Source of the DNA: Agrobacterium vitis
Lineage (GTDB): Bacteria; Pseudomonadota; Alphaproteobacteria; Rhizobiales; Rhizobiaceae
DNA length: 64,000 nt
Direction of reading: 5' to 3'
NCBI RefSeq assembly: GCF_013426735.1
Contig: NZ_AP023272.1
Coordinates: 2,772,501 to 2,836,500 of the forward strand
Part shown: positions 1-10,340 of the stretch, one piece after another
How the letters are laid out: every line of letters begins with the position of its first letter
Numbering within the stretch: the stretch's first letter is position 1
The notes under the pieces: generated by a model
What the model was told of the DNA's origin: nothing
Seen by the model: the letters and a program-made list of their open reading frames with translations, nothing else
Database searches by the model: none
Position numbers and translations under genes: made by a program

Positions 1-105
1 GGCTTGAGCTTCGGAAACCGTCGCGCCAAGCGTGTCAGCATAAGTCTCAACCGCAGAGCTAAGATCTGGCACGGCGATGGCGATATGATTGACCCGACCC
101 AGCAT
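1..105 (-). CDS. mce: methylmalonyl-CoA epimerase, N-terminal part (cut by window edge)
   Basis: The 35 visible residues begin MLGRVNHIAIAVPDL, the typical opening of methylmalonyl-CoA epimerase: a glyoxalase-fold beta strand with the first metal-binding His in NHIAIAV. The enzyme interconverts (R)- and (S)-methylmalonyl-CoA on the propionyl-CoA to succinyl-CoA route in the cytoplasm. The ATG at 105 is preceded by GGAGAAGCGT, a fair ribosome site. The gene lies downstream of rnj on the same strand, a common Rhizobiaceae order. The rest of the protein, including other metal ligands, is outside the window, so another glyoxalase-family member cannot be fully excluded. Confidence 0.8.
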   Translation of the reverse strand, partial: MLGRVNHIAIAVPDLSSAVETYADTLGATVSEAQA

Positions 106-127
106 ACGCTTCTCCCATGTCTGCGCA

Positions 128-166
128 CATAGAGCGCCATCATCACAAGATGACTGGCGCTCTATG
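128..166 (-). repeat. long inverted repeat between rnj and mce
   Basis: A 12-bp perfect stem (128-139 with 155-166) continues as an inner 5-bp stem, TCATC with GATGA, closed by an ACAA loop, with one bulged base at 154. On the minus strand it lies about 60 nt past the rnj stop and 23 nt before the mce start. No T-run follows it, so it is not a standard Rho-independent terminator. It could be an RNA processing or stability element within the rnj-mce transcript. Confidence 0.6.
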
Positions 167-226
167 CATTGCTTATAGCTGACGTATTCCAGATTAAGAA
201 ATATCCCTTGCCAGCGACCCCGGCAA

Positions 227-1894
227 TCAGACCTTGGTCACAAAAACCGTAACGACCGGCTTCTTACCCCAGCACTCATTGGCCGTAGAGCGCACAGCAC
301 GACGGATACTTTCACGCAAGGCGCCAAGATCCTTGCGCCGGGTGCGCGGAATGCTCTCGACGGCGCTCAGCACGGCGTCATAGAGAATATCCTCCATGTC
401 ATCGCCTTCCAGATCTTCCGCTGGTAGGCCATGGGCAACCACTTCCGGATCGTCGCGGAACTCAAAGCGTTCGTCCAGAAGGACACTGACAGAGACATGG
501 CCTGCAAAAGACAGCTTACGCCGCTCACCAATGCCCATCTGCTCGAAATCGCCCAGCAGTTTGCCGTCCTTGAAGACCCGGCCATACGGCGCTTCACCGA
601 TGACTTCGGCAGGACCAGGCGCCAGCCGCAGGATGTCGCCATTTCGCACTTTCGGCACCTGCCCAATCCCCGCCTCCAGAGCAAGTTTCTGCTGCGCCGT
701 GAGATGGGCCGCCTCGCCATGAACAGGGACAAGAATTTGCGGGCGCGTCCATTGGTACATCTGCAAAAGCTCGTTGCGACGTGGATGACCGGAGACATGC
801 ACCAGCGCGTCGCTATCGGTAACGATGGTTACGCCCTGCTCGATCAGACCATTCTTGATATCGTTGATCGGCTTTTCATTGCCGGGAATAGCGCGAGACG
901 AAAAAACAACTGTGTCGCCTTTGGTCAGCGCCACGTTGCGCATTTCATCGCGCGACAGCTTGGCAAGCGCCGCGCGCGACTCACCTTGGCTACCTGTCAG
1001 GATCACCACGACCTTATCGCGGGGAATGTACCCATATTCGTCCTCGGCGATAAAGGGCTGCACGCCTTCCATCAGCCCGACATCGCGCGCCACACCGACG
1101 ACCCGTTTCAGCGAACTGCCCAACAGCAGGACTTCCCGCCCCGCAGCCTCGGCCGCTTTGGCGATCGAGCGGATACGTCCGACATTGGAGGAAAACGTGG
1201 TAATTGCCACGCGCCCTTCCGCCGTCTTAATGATCTTGCGCAGTCCTTCCGAGACTTCCTGCTCGGAGGGCGAAACGCCCTCCCGCATCGCGTTGGTGCT
1301 ATCGCACATCACCGCCAGAACGCCCTCGTCGCCAAGAGCGCGGAACCGCGCCTCATCGGTCAGCGGGCCAAGCGACGGCGCATGGTCAATCTTCCAGTCT
1401 CCGGTATGGATGACATTGCCAAGCGGTGTGCGAATAATCAGCGACATCGGTTCGGGAATCGAATGGTTGACATCCGAAGCCTCAACAACGAAGGGGCCGA
1501 CATGGACCTTGTCGCCTGGCTTGAAGGGCGTTACCGGAATTTCAGCCCGGGTTCCCTCATAATTGCGCTTGGCTTCCAGCATGCCAGCGGTAAAACCTGA
1601 GGCATAAACAGGCACATTCAGACCCGGCCAAATATCGTTCAGCCCGCCGTAATGATCTTCATGCGCGTGAGTGATGAAGATCGCCTTCAGTCTGTTTTTC
1701 TGCGAGAGAACGAAGCGGATGTCCGGTAGCACCAGATCCACGCCGGGCAGATCGGGACCAGGGAAAGTCACACCGCAATCCACCATGATCCATTCCCGGT
1801 TCTTCGGCGGGCCAAAGCCGTAAAGCGCCAGGTTCATGCCGATTTCACCTACGCCGCCCAGCGGCAGAAATACCAGTTCGTCTGTCTTTGTCAT
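227..1894 (-). CDS. rnj: ribonuclease J, metallo-beta-lactamase fold exo/endonuclease
   Basis: The 555-residue protein has the RNase J layout: a metallo-beta-lactamase domain split by a beta-CASP insertion and a C-terminal dimerisation region. The zinc motif HxHxDH is seen at H76, H78, D80, H81 in ITHAHEDHYGG. Later motifs include a CDSTNA strand and the beta-CASP segment VSGHPRRNE. RNase J matures and degrades RNA, including 16S and 23S rRNA 5' ends in alphaproteobacteria. The length is that of the family. The start ATG overlaps the birA stop by four bases (ATGA), so translation is probably coupled and the gene is read from the nuo-birA transcript. The stop is at 227-229. Confidence 0.95.
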   Translation of the reverse strand: MTKTDELVFLPLGGVGEIGMNLALYGFGPPKNREWIMVDCGVTFPGPDLPGVDLVLPDIRFVLSQKNRLKAIFITHAHEDHYGGLNDIWPGLNVPVYASGFTAGMLEAKRNYEGTRAEIPVTPFKPGDKVHVGPFVVEASDVNHSIPEPMSLIIRTPLGNVIHTGDWKIDHAPSLGPLTDEARFRALGDEGVLAVMCDSTNAMREGVSPSEQEVSEGLRKIIKTAEGRVAITTFSSNVGRIRSIAKAAEAAGREVLLLGSSLKRVVGVARDVGLMEGVQPFIAEDEYGYIPRDKVVVILTGSQGESRAALAKLSRDEMRNVALTKGDTVVFSSRAIPGNEKPINDIKNGLIEQGVTIVTDSDALVHVSGHPRRNELLQMYQWTRPQILVPVHGEAAHLTAQQKLALEAGIGQVPKVRNGDILRLAPGPAEVIGEAPYGRVFKDGKLLGDFEQMGIGERRKLSFAGHVSVSVLLDERFEFRDDPEVVAHGLPAEDLEGDDMEDILYDAVLSAVESIPRTRRKDLGALRESIRRAVRSTANECWGKKPVVTVFVTKV

Positions 1895-2679
1895 TCTTTC
1901 CTTGGCCCATTCGGCTCGAAAAACACATCTCCCGCCGCAACTGGCGTGATGCCTAGCGAGCCCCGGTCGAGCAATAATATCCCTTTATCATCGATTCCTG
2001 AAAACACACCGGAAATCGACCGATCCGGGAGATTGACGGTGATTTTCTCGCCGATCCCACAAGCCACTTGCCGCCAGCGCCGCATCACGGCCTTGACGCC
2101 GCGACCCCGATCCCAGAGCGCCAGTGCATCGGCCATGGCGGCGAAAAGATGCGTGAAAAGCTCGTCAGGCGTAACGGTCGCGCCATGCTCGGCGAGCGAA
2201 GCGGTGGGATATAGCGTTTCAGTGGGTTTGAAACGAAGATTGATGCCGATGCCGATAACCAGGGCATTGCGACCCTCCGGCGTCCGCTCCGCTTCCAGCA
2301 GAATGCCGGAGGTCTTGGCACGACCAATCAGCACATCATTCGGCCATTTGATTTCCAAAGGCGGTGCGCCCGACGGCAACACGACGCCAATCGCATCATG
2401 CACAGCCACGGCCACGGCTAGGGGAAGCGAAGCCAAATCGGCCAAAGGCGCCGGATCGATCAATAAAAGAGAGCTGTAGAGATTGCCGGGCTCCGAGGCC
2501 CAAGGCCTTCCACGACGCCCCCGACCGCCTGTCTGACGGTTGGCCGTGATCCAGAGATCTCCCGGATCACCGTCACGGGCTCTGATCAAGCATTGCTGGT
2601 TGGTGGAATCCACCTCGTCCAGCGCAATATGTCGGAAGGCGTCGAGCGCCTTCCGACGATGGGTGGAATAGTCGCTCAA
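1891..2679 (-). CDS. birA: biotin--[acetyl-CoA-carboxylase] ligase, monofunctional
   Basis: This enzyme activates biotin as biotinyl-5'-AMP and transfers it to the biotin carboxyl carrier of carboxylases. The biotin-binding loop GRGRRG is at residues 52-57 and KWPND at 111-115, both diagnostic of the BPL/LPL catalytic domain; a small C-terminal domain follows. The protein is 262 residues and lacks the N-terminal winged helix of E. coli BirA, so it should not itself repress biotin genes. The start is TTG at 2679, overlapping the nuoN stop as TTGA, which implies coupling to complex I genes. Placement after nuoN is usual in Rhizobiaceae. Confidence 0.93.
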   Translation of the reverse strand: MSDYSTHRRKALDAFRHIALDEVDSTNQQCLIRARDGDPGDLWITANRQTGGRGRRGRPWASEPGNLYSSLLLIDPAPLADLASLPLAVAVAVHDAIGVVLPSGAPPLEIKWPNDVLIGRAKTSGILLEAERTPEGRNALVIGIGINLRFKPTETLYPTASLAEHGATVTPDELFTHLFAAMADALALWDRGRGVKAVMRRWRQVACGIGEKITVNLPDRSISGVFSGIDDKGILLLDRGSLGITPVAAGDVFFEPNGPRKE

Positions 2680-4115
2680 CGGAACAGGGTCGCTGCCGCT
2701 GCCGATGCCGCACTGCCAATCGGTCCGCCGATCAACACATAGGCAATGACGAACAGACCGGACAGGCCAAAGACCACCCGCAACGTGCCAGACGTCGCGG
2801 CAAACTCAATCTTGGCATCATCGAACCACATGACCTTGACGAGGCGCAGGTAGTAGTAGGCGCCGATAACCGAGGCCAGAACACCGATGATCGCCAGGGC
2901 ATAAAGATGTGCCTCGATAGCAGCCAGGAAGACGAAATACTTCCCGAAGAAGCCAGCGAGCGGCGGAATACCGGCCAGCGAGAACATCAGTGCCGTCAGA
3001 ACAAAGGCCATGAACGGACGGGTCTGCGACAGGCCGGCCAGATCATCCACTGTTTCAAGAGCTTCACCCTCCTTGGTCCGCATCGCCATGATGCAGGCAA
3101 AGGTACCGAGGTTCATGATCAGGTAGATCAGCATATAGAGCAGAACGCCCTCGATGCCCTGCTTGGAGCCAGCGGCCAGGCCGACCAGAGCGTAACCCAT
3201 ATGACCAATGGAGGAATAGGCCATCAGGCGCTTAATATTGCGCTGGCCGATGGCGGCAACCGAACCCAGAACCATGGAGGCGATCGCAATAAACACGACG
3301 ATCTGCTGCCATTCAGCGGTGATCGGCTGGAAGGCATCGATGACAATGCGCACCAGGATCGCCATGGCGCCAACCTTTGGGGCTGCGGCAAGAAAGGCTG
3401 TGACAGGGGTCGGCGCGCCTTCGTAAACATCTGGTGTCCACATATGAAATGGCACAGCGGAGATCTTGAAAGCAAGACCGGCCAGCACGAAGACCAGACC
3501 AAAAATAAGTCCAAGATTGGTGTGACCAGCGGCCAGGACAGCGGCGATCTTGTCGAACTCGACATTGCCGGTAAAGCCATAGACCAGAGACATGCCGTAG
3601 AGCAACATGCCCGACGACAGAGCGCCGAGCACGAAATATTTCAGGCCTGCTTCCGAAGACCGTGCGCTGTCGCGGTTCATGGCAGCGATGACGTAGAGCG
3701 CCAGAGACTGGAGTTCCAGCGACATATAAAGAGAGATCAGGCTATTGGCCGAGATCATCAACAGAATGCCCAGCGTCGCCAGCACCAGCAAGACCGGAAA
3801 CTCGAACTTGTCGAGATCGTTGGCTCGCGCCTGACCGACCGCCATCACCATAGTGGTGATGGAACCGATCAGGGCCAGGACCTTCATGAAACGGGCATAA
3901 CCGTCGGAGATATAGGCACCGCCGAAGGCGACACCGTCGGCGGGCATCAACAGGATCCACGCGCAGGCGACGGCCAGAAGCGCCACCGCCAGGCCCGTCA
4001 CCAACGAGGTCTTGTTGGTGAACACGCCGATCATCAGCAATACCAGCGCGCCAACCGCAAGCAGAAGCTCCGGCGTGACGAGATGCAGGCTTGCAAGGAG
4101 AGTTTCAGCATTCAT
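2676..4115 (-). CDS. nuoN: NADH-quinone oxidoreductase subunit N
   Basis: This is one of the three antiporter-like proton-pumping membrane subunits of complex I. About 14 membrane segments are visible. The Mrp-like core carries [20 protein letters not shown], with the conserved Lys in the helix before the HMWTPD loop, and the discontinuous-helix region AAPKVGA. The length of about 479 residues is normal. I chose the ATG at 4115 ([10 protein letters not shown]); an in-frame TTG at 4121 would add two residues. It lies 17 nt downstream of nuoM and overlaps birA by four bases. Confidence 0.95.
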   Translation of the reverse strand: MNAETLLASLHLVTPELLLAVGALVLLMIGVFTNKTSLVTGLAVALLAVACAWILLMPADGVAFGGAYISDGYARFMKVLALIGSITTMVMAVGQARANDLDKFEFPVLLVLATLGILLMISANSLISLYMSLELQSLALYVIAAMNRDSARSSEAGLKYFVLGALSSGMLLYGMSLVYGFTGNVEFDKIAAVLAAGHTNLGLIFGLVFVLAGLAFKISAVPFHMWTPDVYEGAPTPVTAFLAAAPKVGAMAILVRIVIDAFQPITAEWQQIVVFIAIASMVLGSVAAIGQRNIKRLMAYSSIGHMGYALVGLAAGSKQGIEGVLLYMLIYLIMNLGTFACIMAMRTKEGEALETVDDLAGLSQTRPFMAFVLTALMFSLAGIPPLAGFFGKYFVFLAAIEAHLYALAIIGVLASVIGAYYYLRLVKVMWFDDAKIEFAATSGTLRVVFGLSGLFVIAYVLIGGPIGSAASAAAATLFR

Positions 4116-4132
4116 GTCCAATGATCCTGTCG

Positions 4133-5644
4133 TCAGTTCACCAGGAGCGCAACATTTTGCGCAGCCTGCAGAGCAGCGGTGTAGTTATTCAAAAGCGCAT
4201 CCACCGAGGCCGTCGTCACGTCGAAGATCGGGGCCGGATAGACACCGAACAGGATGGTGAGCGCGATCAACGGATAAAGCGTGACTTTTTCGCGGAACGA
4301 CAGATCGAGAAGCGCTTTCAGGCTCTCCTTGTCCAGTGCTCCGAAAACGACCCGGCGATAGAGCCAGAGCGCATAGGCAGCCGACAGGATCACGCCGGTG
4401 GCAGCAAACAATGCTACCCAGCTATTGGCCCGGAACGCACCGATCAGCGTCAGGAATTCGCCGATAAAGCCCGAAGTACCAGGCAGGCCAACATTGGCCA
4501 TGGTGAAGATCATGAAGGCCAGCGCGTATTTCGGCATGTTGTTGGCGAGACCGCCATAGGCGACGATTTCGCGGGTATGCATGCGATCATAGATCACGCC
4601 GACGCAGAGAAACAACGCGCCTGACACGAAACCGTGGCTGATCATCTGGAAAACCGCACCCTGAAGACCTTGGGTATTGGCAGCAAAGATACCCATCGTC
4701 ACATAGCCCATATGGGCAATGGAGGAATAGGCAATCAGCTTTTTCATATCCTCCTGCATCAGCGCCACAAGCGAGGTGTAGATGATGGCGATAACGGAAA
4801 GCGCAAAGACCGCCGGTGCAAAATAGTCGGAGGCAAGCGGGAACATTGCCAGCGAAAAGCGAATGAACCCATAACCACCGAGCTTCAGCATGATCCCCGC
4901 CAGAATGACCGAACCAGCGGTCGGCGCCTGGACGTGGGCATCGGGAAGCCATGTGTGAACAGGCCACATCGGCATCTTTACCGCAAACGAGGCGAAGAAC
5001 GCCAGCCACAACACCGTCTGCAAATGCGGCGAGAATTTATGAGCCAGAAGCGCTGCGATGTCGGTCGTGCCGGCATCCCAGTACATTGCCATAATCGCCA
5101 GCATCATCAGCACCGAGCCGAGCAGCGTATAGAGGAAGAACTTGTAGGAGGCGTAGACGCGATCCTTGCCACCCCAGACACCGATGATAATGAACATCGG
5201 GATCAGGCCAGCTTCGAAGAACACGTAGAACAGTACGATATCGAGCGACACGAATACGCCGATCATCATCACTTCAAGGATGAGGAAGGCGATCATGTAT
5301 TCCTTGATCCGCTTCTGGACCGACGTCCAGCTGGCGAGCACGCAGAACGGCATGAGGAAGGCCGTCAACACCACGAACAGCATGGAAATGCCATCGACGC
5401 CGAGGTGATAAGCGATGCCTGTACCAAGCCAGGGATGATTTTCCACCATCTGGAAGCCTGGATTGGCGTTATCGAAGCCGATCCAGATGAAGAGAGAGAC
5501 AATAAAGGTCGCAACCGTCGTCAACAGCGAAATATTGAGAACGTTCCGGCGTCCGGATGGGGTGTCGCCATTCATCAGCAGCAGCAGGGCAACCCCGACC
5601 AGCGGCAGAAAGGTGACCGTTGAAAGAATTGGCCAATCGGTCAT
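4133..5644 (-). CDS. nuoM: NADH-quinone oxidoreductase subunit M
   Basis: This is an antiporter-like proton-translocating membrane subunit of complex I, 503 residues with about 14 predicted helices. The family motif [20 protein letters not shown] is clear, as are the conserved Glu in [11 protein letters not shown] and the [10 protein letters not shown] segment after the broken helix. The reading frame is open for 61 codons further upstream. The start [10 protein letters not shown] is preferred because its ATG overlaps the nuoL stop by one base (TGATG), the pattern of coupled translation, and because it gives the normal family length. Confidence 0.96.
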   Translation of the reverse strand: MTDWPILSTVTFLPLVGVALLLLMNGDTPSGRRNVLNISLLTTVATFIVSLFIWIGFDNANPGFQMVENHPWLGTGIAYHLGVDGISMLFVVLTAFLMPFCVLASWTSVQKRIKEYMIAFLILEVMMIGVFVSLDIVLFYVFFEAGLIPMFIIIGVWGGKDRVYASYKFFLYTLLGSVLMMLAIMAMYWDAGTTDIAALLAHKFSPHLQTVLWLAFFASFAVKMPMWPVHTWLPDAHVQAPTAGSVILAGIMLKLGGYGFIRFSLAMFPLASDYFAPAVFALSVIAIIYTSLVALMQEDMKKLIAYSSIAHMGYVTMGIFAANTQGLQGAVFQMISHGFVSGALFLCVGVIYDRMHTREIVAYGGLANNMPKYALAFMIFTMANVGLPGTSGFIGEFLTLIGAFRANSWVALFAATGVILSAAYALWLYRRVVFGALDKESLKALLDLSFREKVTLYPLIALTILFGVYPAPIFDVTTASVDALLNNYTAALQAAQNVALLVN

Positions 5645-7635
5645 CAGATCGAACTCCCGAGCATCATCCAAGTAATAAGCGCTGCAATTCCGAGCAGCAT
5701 TGCGAACGCATAGTGGTAGAGATAGCCGGATTGCAGCCGGACAACCCGCTGCGTCAGACCTGCGACCCCGGCAGCAACGCCATTCGGGCCATAGGCATCG
5801 ATCGTGGCAACATCGCCCTTCTTCCACAGGAACCGGCCAAGCGCCTTGGCGGACCGTACGAAAAGGAAGTCATAAAGCTCGTCGAAATACCACTTGTTGA
5901 GCAGGAATTGGTAGAGAAGCCACTGGCTTTGTGCCAGCTTCTTCGGCGTTTCCGGCGACTTGATATACATGTACCAGGCGGTGACCAAGCCGACGAGCAT
6001 AGCAACAAACGGGCTGAGCTTCACCCAGGTCGGAACGTGATGGACCTCTTGGAGCACTTCATTATGCGCACCGGTAAACAGCGCGCCCTTCCAGAACTCG
6101 GCATAGGCTTCGCCGAAGAAATAGTCATGGAAGATGAAACCAGCAAACAAGGCACCCGCCGTCAACAGGTAAAGCGGCACCAGCATGACCTGAGGCGATT
6201 CATGCACATGATGCATCACCTCATGCGAGGCGCGCGGTTTGCCGAAGAAGGTCATGAACGCCAGACGCCAGGAATAAAAGCTGGTGAACAGGGCGGCAAT
6301 GACCAGAAGCACGAAGGCAAAGGTTGAAACGCCTGTGCCAGCAGCAAAGGAGGATTCGATAATCGCATCCTTGGAGAAGAAGCCTGCGGTACCGATCATC
6401 GTTCCGGGAATACCAACACCCGTCAGTGCCAGATTGCCGATGGTCATCGCCCAGAAGGTCACGGGGATATGCTTGCGTAAGCCCCCCATGTGACGCATGT
6501 CCTGTTCGCCATCCACAGCATGAATGACCGAACCGGCACCAAGGAACAACAGGGCCTTGAAGAAAGCGTGCGTGAACAGGTGGAAAATGGCCGCGCCATA
6601 GGCGCCGACGCCGAGTGCCACGAACATGTAGCCGAGCTGCGAGCAGGTCGAATAGGCAATTACCCGCTTGATGTCGTTCTGCACGAGACCAACAGTAGCC
6701 GCGAAGAATGCTGTGATCGCACCGACAATGGTGACGACCGTCAGGGCGTCTGGCGACAGTTCAAAGACCGGCGACATGCGAGCAACGAGGAAGACACCGG
6801 CGGTGACCATGGTTGCCGCGTGGATCAGAGCCGAAACCGGTGTCGGCCCCTCCATCGCGTCCGGCAGCCAGGTATGCAGCAGGAACTGCGCCGACTTGCC
6901 CATGGCGCCCATGAACAGCAGCAGGCAGGCCGCGGTGACCGCATGGCCTTTGTCGAGATGCATACCGAACAGATTGATGACAGCGTCACCGGCAGGTGCG
7001 CCTTCGGCTGGCAGATATGTCTGGGCCGAAGCGAAGATCGTCTCGAAATTGATCGACCCGAACAGCACGAACAGCGTGGCTATGCCGAGAATAAAGCCGA
7101 AGTCGCCGACGCGGTTGACGATGAAGGCCTTCATGGCCGCAGCCGTTGCCGACGGTTTCTTGAACCAGAAGCCGATCAGCAGATAGGACGCCAGACCGAC
7201 GCCTTCCCAGCCGAAGAACATCTGCAGGAGATTGTCTGACGTGACCAGCATCAACATTGCGAAGGTAAACAGCGACAGATAGCTGAAGAAGCGCGGGCGA
7301 TGCGGATCATGATGCATGTAGCCGATGGAATAGAGATGCACCAGCGTCGAGACGCTGTTAACCACGACCAGCATGACTGCCGTCAGCGTGTCGATCCTGA
7401 GCGCCCATTCCACGTCGATGCCGCCGACCTGAATCCAGCGCAGCACGGGGACCTTGATCAATTCCGAATGACCGAAACCCACCGAAATGAACACGTACCA
7501 GGACAAGGCCGCAGTCAGCACCATGAAGCCGGTGGTGATGAATTCCGACGCCTTGGCGCCGATCTGGCGACCGAACAGGCCGGCGATCAGCGCGCCAAGC
7601 AGCGGAAGAAAGACGATTGTCTTATACAATAGCAT
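5644..7635 (-). CDS. nuoL: NADH-quinone oxidoreductase subunit L
   Basis: This is the distal antiporter-like subunit, 663 residues, with the extra C-terminal region that forms the long lateral helix along NuoM and NuoN and a final anchoring helix ([20 protein letters not shown]). Core motifs include [18 protein letters not shown], with the conserved Glu, and [20 protein letters not shown], with the proton-channel Lys region. It follows nuoK by 7 nt and overlaps nuoM by one base. Confidence 0.96.
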   Translation of the reverse strand: MLLYKTIVFLPLLGALIAGLFGRQIGAKASEFITTGFMVLTAALSWYVFISVGFGHSELIKVPVLRWIQVGGIDVEWALRIDTLTAVMLVVVNSVSTLVHLYSIGYMHHDPHRPRFFSYLSLFTFAMLMLVTSDNLLQMFFGWEGVGLASYLLIGFWFKKPSATAAAMKAFIVNRVGDFGFILGIATLFVLFGSINFETIFASAQTYLPAEGAPAGDAVINLFGMHLDKGHAVTAACLLLFMGAMGKSAQFLLHTWLPDAMEGPTPVSALIHAATMVTAGVFLVARMSPVFELSPDALTVVTIVGAITAFFAATVGLVQNDIKRVIAYSTCSQLGYMFVALGVGAYGAAIFHLFTHAFFKALLFLGAGSVIHAVDGEQDMRHMGGLRKHIPVTFWAMTIGNLALTGVGIPGTMIGTAGFFSKDAIIESSFAAGTGVSTFAFVLLVIAALFTSFYSWRLAFMTFFGKPRASHEVMHHVHESPQVMLVPLYLLTAGALFAGFIFHDYFFGEAYAEFWKGALFTGAHNEVLQEVHHVPTWVKLSPFVAMLVGLVTAWYMYIKSPETPKKLAQSQWLLYQFLLNKWYFDELYDFLFVRSAKALGRFLWKKGDVATIDAYGPNGVAAGVAGLTQRVVRLQSGYLYHYAFAMLLGIAALITWMMLGSSI

Positions 7636-7642
7636 AGCCGTA

Positions 7643-7951
7643 TCAGCCCTTCATCATGTTGACGTCTTCAACGGCGATCGATCCGCGGTTGCGGTAGAAG
7701 ACAACGAGGATAGCAAGGCCGATCGCAGCTTCCGCAGCTGCGACGGTCAGGATGAACAGCGCGAAAACCTGGCCGACGATATCATTGAGGAATGACGAGA
7801 AGGCCACCATGTTGACGTTTACCGCCAGAAGAATGAGTTCCACCGACATCAGAATAACGATGATGTTCTTTCGGTTGAGGAAGATACCGAAGACGCCCAG
7901 CATGAACAGGATCGCGCTGACGGTGAGATAATGGGAAAGTCCGATTTCCAT
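7643..7951 (-). CDS. nuoK: NADH-quinone oxidoreductase subunit K
   Basis: This small membrane subunit of complex I has 102 residues and three transmembrane helices. It begins [19 protein letters not shown]. The two membrane-embedded Glu residues of NuoK are visible in [11 protein letters not shown] and [11 protein letters not shown]; they form part of the E-channel proton path between the quinone site and the antiporter subunits. Length and motifs match the family. It sits between nuoJ and nuoL. Confidence 0.96.
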   Translation of the reverse strand: MEIGLSHYLTVSAILFMLGVFGIFLNRKNIIVILMSVELILLAVNVNMVAFSSFLNDIVGQVFALFILTVAAAEAAIGLAILVVFYRNRGSIAVEDVNMMKG

Positions 7952-7983
7952 TGTTCGTTTCCTTGAGATCCCTTGCCTTCAGC

Positions 7984-8598
7984 TCAGATGCCCTGGCCGG
8001 GCTTGACCTTGACCACCTTGATGGCGGTCGCCGGTCCACGTGCAACCTGGTGTGCAATATTCTGCCGCTTGATATGCTGGCGGTGACGCAGCGTCAGCAC
8101 GATAGCGCCGATCATGGCCACCAGCAGCACAAGGCCGGCAATTTGGAAGAAGAAGACATAATTGGTATAGAGCACATCACCGAGTGCCGCCGTGTTCTGA
8201 CGGTCCGCCAGTGCCGGGATCGGCATGGTGATCGCCTGCTTGGCAGCAGGGGAAATCGCCGAGCCGCCGATGACGAAGATCAGTTCAGCCGCAACGATGG
8301 CACCGATCAAGGCCGCCAAGGGACCATATTTCGAGGCCCCTGCCCTCAACTCCGTGAAGTCGATGTCCAGCATCATCACCACGAACAGGAAGAGCACTGC
8401 AACCGCGCCGACATAGACCACCAGCAGGATCATCGCCAGGAACTCGGCGCCCGTCAGCATGAACAGACCAGCCGCGTTGACGAAGGTAAGGATGAGGAAC
8501 AAAACCGAATGAACCGGATTGCGTGACGAAATAACCATGAACGCCGACGCAACCGCGACAAAGGCGAAAAGGTAGAAAAAGATTGCCTGAAGACCCAT
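7984..8598 (-). CDS. nuoJ: NADH-quinone oxidoreductase subunit J
   Basis: This is a five-helix membrane subunit of 204 residues. The third helix motif LVVYVGAVAVLFLFVVMMLD is diagnostic; this helix changes conformation during turnover in complex I. The N-terminus (MGLQAIFFYLFAF) starts directly in the first helix. A 154-nt spacer separates it from nuoI, the longest in the membrane half of the operon apart from the one before nuoG; nuoK follows after 32 nt. Confidence 0.95.
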   Translation of the reverse strand: MGLQAIFFYLFAFVAVASAFMVISSRNPVHSVLFLILTFVNAAGLFMLTGAEFLAMILLVVYVGAVAVLFLFVVMMLDIDFTELRAGASKYGPLAALIGAIVAAELIFVIGGSAISPAAKQAITMPIPALADRQNTAALGDVLYTNYVFFFQIAGLVLLVAMIGAIVLTLRHRQHIKRQNIAHQVARGPATAIKVVKVKPGQGI

Positions 8599-8752
8599 GA
8601 TGGTGCCTTTTCATCTTCCTCAGGAGCGCGGCGCGGCCGTGTCCCATGAAATGCCAGTGGCCCGGGCGGGACCAGCCATACATTTCGTTTCAATTTCAAA
8701 CCGGGACAGGCAGATCTTGCCCAACCGCCGCCGGTTTCCTCAAAAGACGATC

Positions 8753-9244
8753 TCAGCGGTAAGGGGCATCCTGCGCAAGATTGCGCGCGATCTCCCGCTC
8801 CCACCGATCTCCATTGGCCAAAAGCTTGGCTTTGTCGAAATAGAGTTCTTCGCGTGACTCCGTCGAGAATTCGAAATTCGGACCTTCGACGATCGCATCG
8901 ACCGGGCAGGCTTCCTGGCAGAAGCCGCAGTAGATGCATTTTACCATGTCAATATCGTAACGAACCGTGCGGCGCGTGCCATCGTTGCGGCGCGGGCCGG
9001 CTTCGATGGTGATCGCCTGGGCCGGACAGATCGCCTCGCATAATTTGCAGGCAATGCAACGTTCCTCGCCATTGGGATAGCGGCGCAACGCATGCTCGCC
9101 GCGAAAGCGCGGGCTGACAGGGCCTTTCTCAAACGGATAGTTCACAGTCGCCTTCTGCTTGAAAAAGTAACGCATCGACAGGAAAAATGCGTTGACGAAC
9201 TCTTTCAGAAACAGCGAGCGGACAGCCTGGGAAACACTTGCCAT
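8753..9244 (-). CDS. nuoI: NADH-quinone oxidoreductase subunit I, 2x[4Fe-4S] protein
   Basis: This peripheral-arm subunit of 163 residues carries clusters N6a and N6b. Two ferredoxin motifs are visible: C63, C66, C69, C73 ([12 protein letters not shown]) and C103, C106, C109, C113 ([12 protein letters not shown]). Electrons pass from NuoG through these clusters to N2 in NuoB. The start [11 protein letters not shown] at 9244 gives the usual alphaproteobacterial length; the frame is open upstream for 19 more codons but that stretch does not resemble the family. Confidence 0.97.
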   Translation of the reverse strand: MASVSQAVRSLFLKEFVNAFFLSMRYFFKQKATVNYPFEKGPVSPRFRGEHALRRYPNGEERCIACKLCEAICPAQAITIEAGPRRNDGTRRTVRYDIDMVKCIYCGFCQEACPVDAIVEGPNFEFSTESREELYFDKAKLLANGDRWEREIARNLAQDAPYR

Positions 9245-9284
9245 CTTCAAACTCCAATTCTGCCGAAATCTGCGGGGTGAAGGC

Positions 9285-10328
9285 TCATGCCCAGCCCCCA
9301 AGCTTCAGCACGAATGCAACAATAACCACCATGGCCAGCGACAGCGGCAGGAACACTTTCCAACCCAGGCGCATCAACTGGTCATAACGGTAGCGCGGAA
9401 CGATCGCCTTGGTGATGCCGAACATGAAGAACACCAGCGTCGCCTTGAGGATGAACCAGATAATACCCGGCACCCAGTTGAGTACGGCAATGTCCAACGG
9501 CGGCAGCCAGCCACCCAAGAACAGGATGGTCGTCAACGCGCACATCAGCACGATGGCCGCATACTCACCCAGCATGAACATCATATAAGGGGTCGAGCCG
9601 TATTCGACCATGAAGCCGGCGACCAGTTCGGATTCAGCCTCAGGCAGGTCGAAGGGAGGACGATTGGTTTCCGCCAGCGCCGAGATGAAGAAGATCACAA
9701 ACATCGGAAACAGCGACAACCAGTGCCAGTCCAGCAGCGAGGCCGGCATTCCCATCATCGTGCCGAGACCATGGTTCTGGGAATTGACGATGTCGGTGAG
9801 GTTCAGAGATCCAGCACACAGCAGAACCGTGACGATAACGAAGCCGATCGACACTTCGTAGGAAACCATCTGAGCCGCAGAACGCAAAGCACCAAGGAAC
9901 GGGTATTTCGAATTGGACGCCCAGCCTCCCATGATGATGCCGTAGACTTCCAGCGAGGAAATAGCAAACACATAGAGAATACCGACATTGATATTGGCAA
10001 TCACCCAGCCCTGGTTGAGCGGAATAACCGCCCAGGTCGCCAGAGCAAGCGTCACGGCCACCAGCGGAGCCAGCAGGAAAACGGCTTTATTGGCGCCAGC
10101 CGGAATGATCGGTTCTTTGAACACGAATTTCAAAAGGTCGGCGAAGGACTGGAAAAGCCCCCAGGGACCCACCACATTCGGACCACGGCGCAATTGCACC
10201 GCCGCCCAGATCTTGCGGTCTGCCAACAGGATATAGGCAATGAACACCAGCAGGCAGACCAGCAGCAGCAGGGACTGGCCGATCATGATGGCCGCCGGCC
10301 ACACATAGGTAGAAACGAAACTGTCCAT
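9285..10328 (-). CDS. nuoH: NADH-quinone oxidoreductase subunit H
   Basis: This 347-residue, eight-helix membrane subunit anchors the peripheral arm and forms much of the quinone chamber with NuoB and NuoD. Conserved signatures are [21 protein letters not shown] near residue 45 (cytoplasmic loop after the first helix), the acidic loop [20 protein letters not shown] near residue 215 and [14 protein letters not shown] near the C-terminus. It lies 12 nt after nuoG and 40 nt before nuoI. Confidence 0.97.
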   Translation of the reverse strand: MDSFVSTYVWPAAIMIGQSLLLLVCLLVFIAYILLADRKIWAAVQLRRGPNVVGPWGLFQSFADLLKFVFKEPIIPAGANKAVFLLAPLVAVTLALATWAVIPLNQGWVIANINVGILYVFAISSLEVYGIIMGGWASNSKYPFLGALRSAAQMVSYEVSIGFVIVTVLLCAGSLNLTDIVNSQNHGLGTMMGMPASLLDWHWLSLFPMFVIFFISALAETNRPPFDLPEAESELVAGFMVEYGSTPYMMFMLGEYAAIVLMCALTTILFLGGWLPPLDIAVLNWVPGIIWFILKATLVFFMFGITKAIVPRYRYDQLMRLGWKVFLPLSLAMVVIVAFVLKLGGWA

Positions 10329-10340
10329 GGTCCCTTGCCC

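Noticed and set aside
2907..4124. 405-codon plus-strand frame opposite nuoN
   Set aside because: Shadow of nuoN; Arg/His/Gln-rich, without a domain or a ribosome site.
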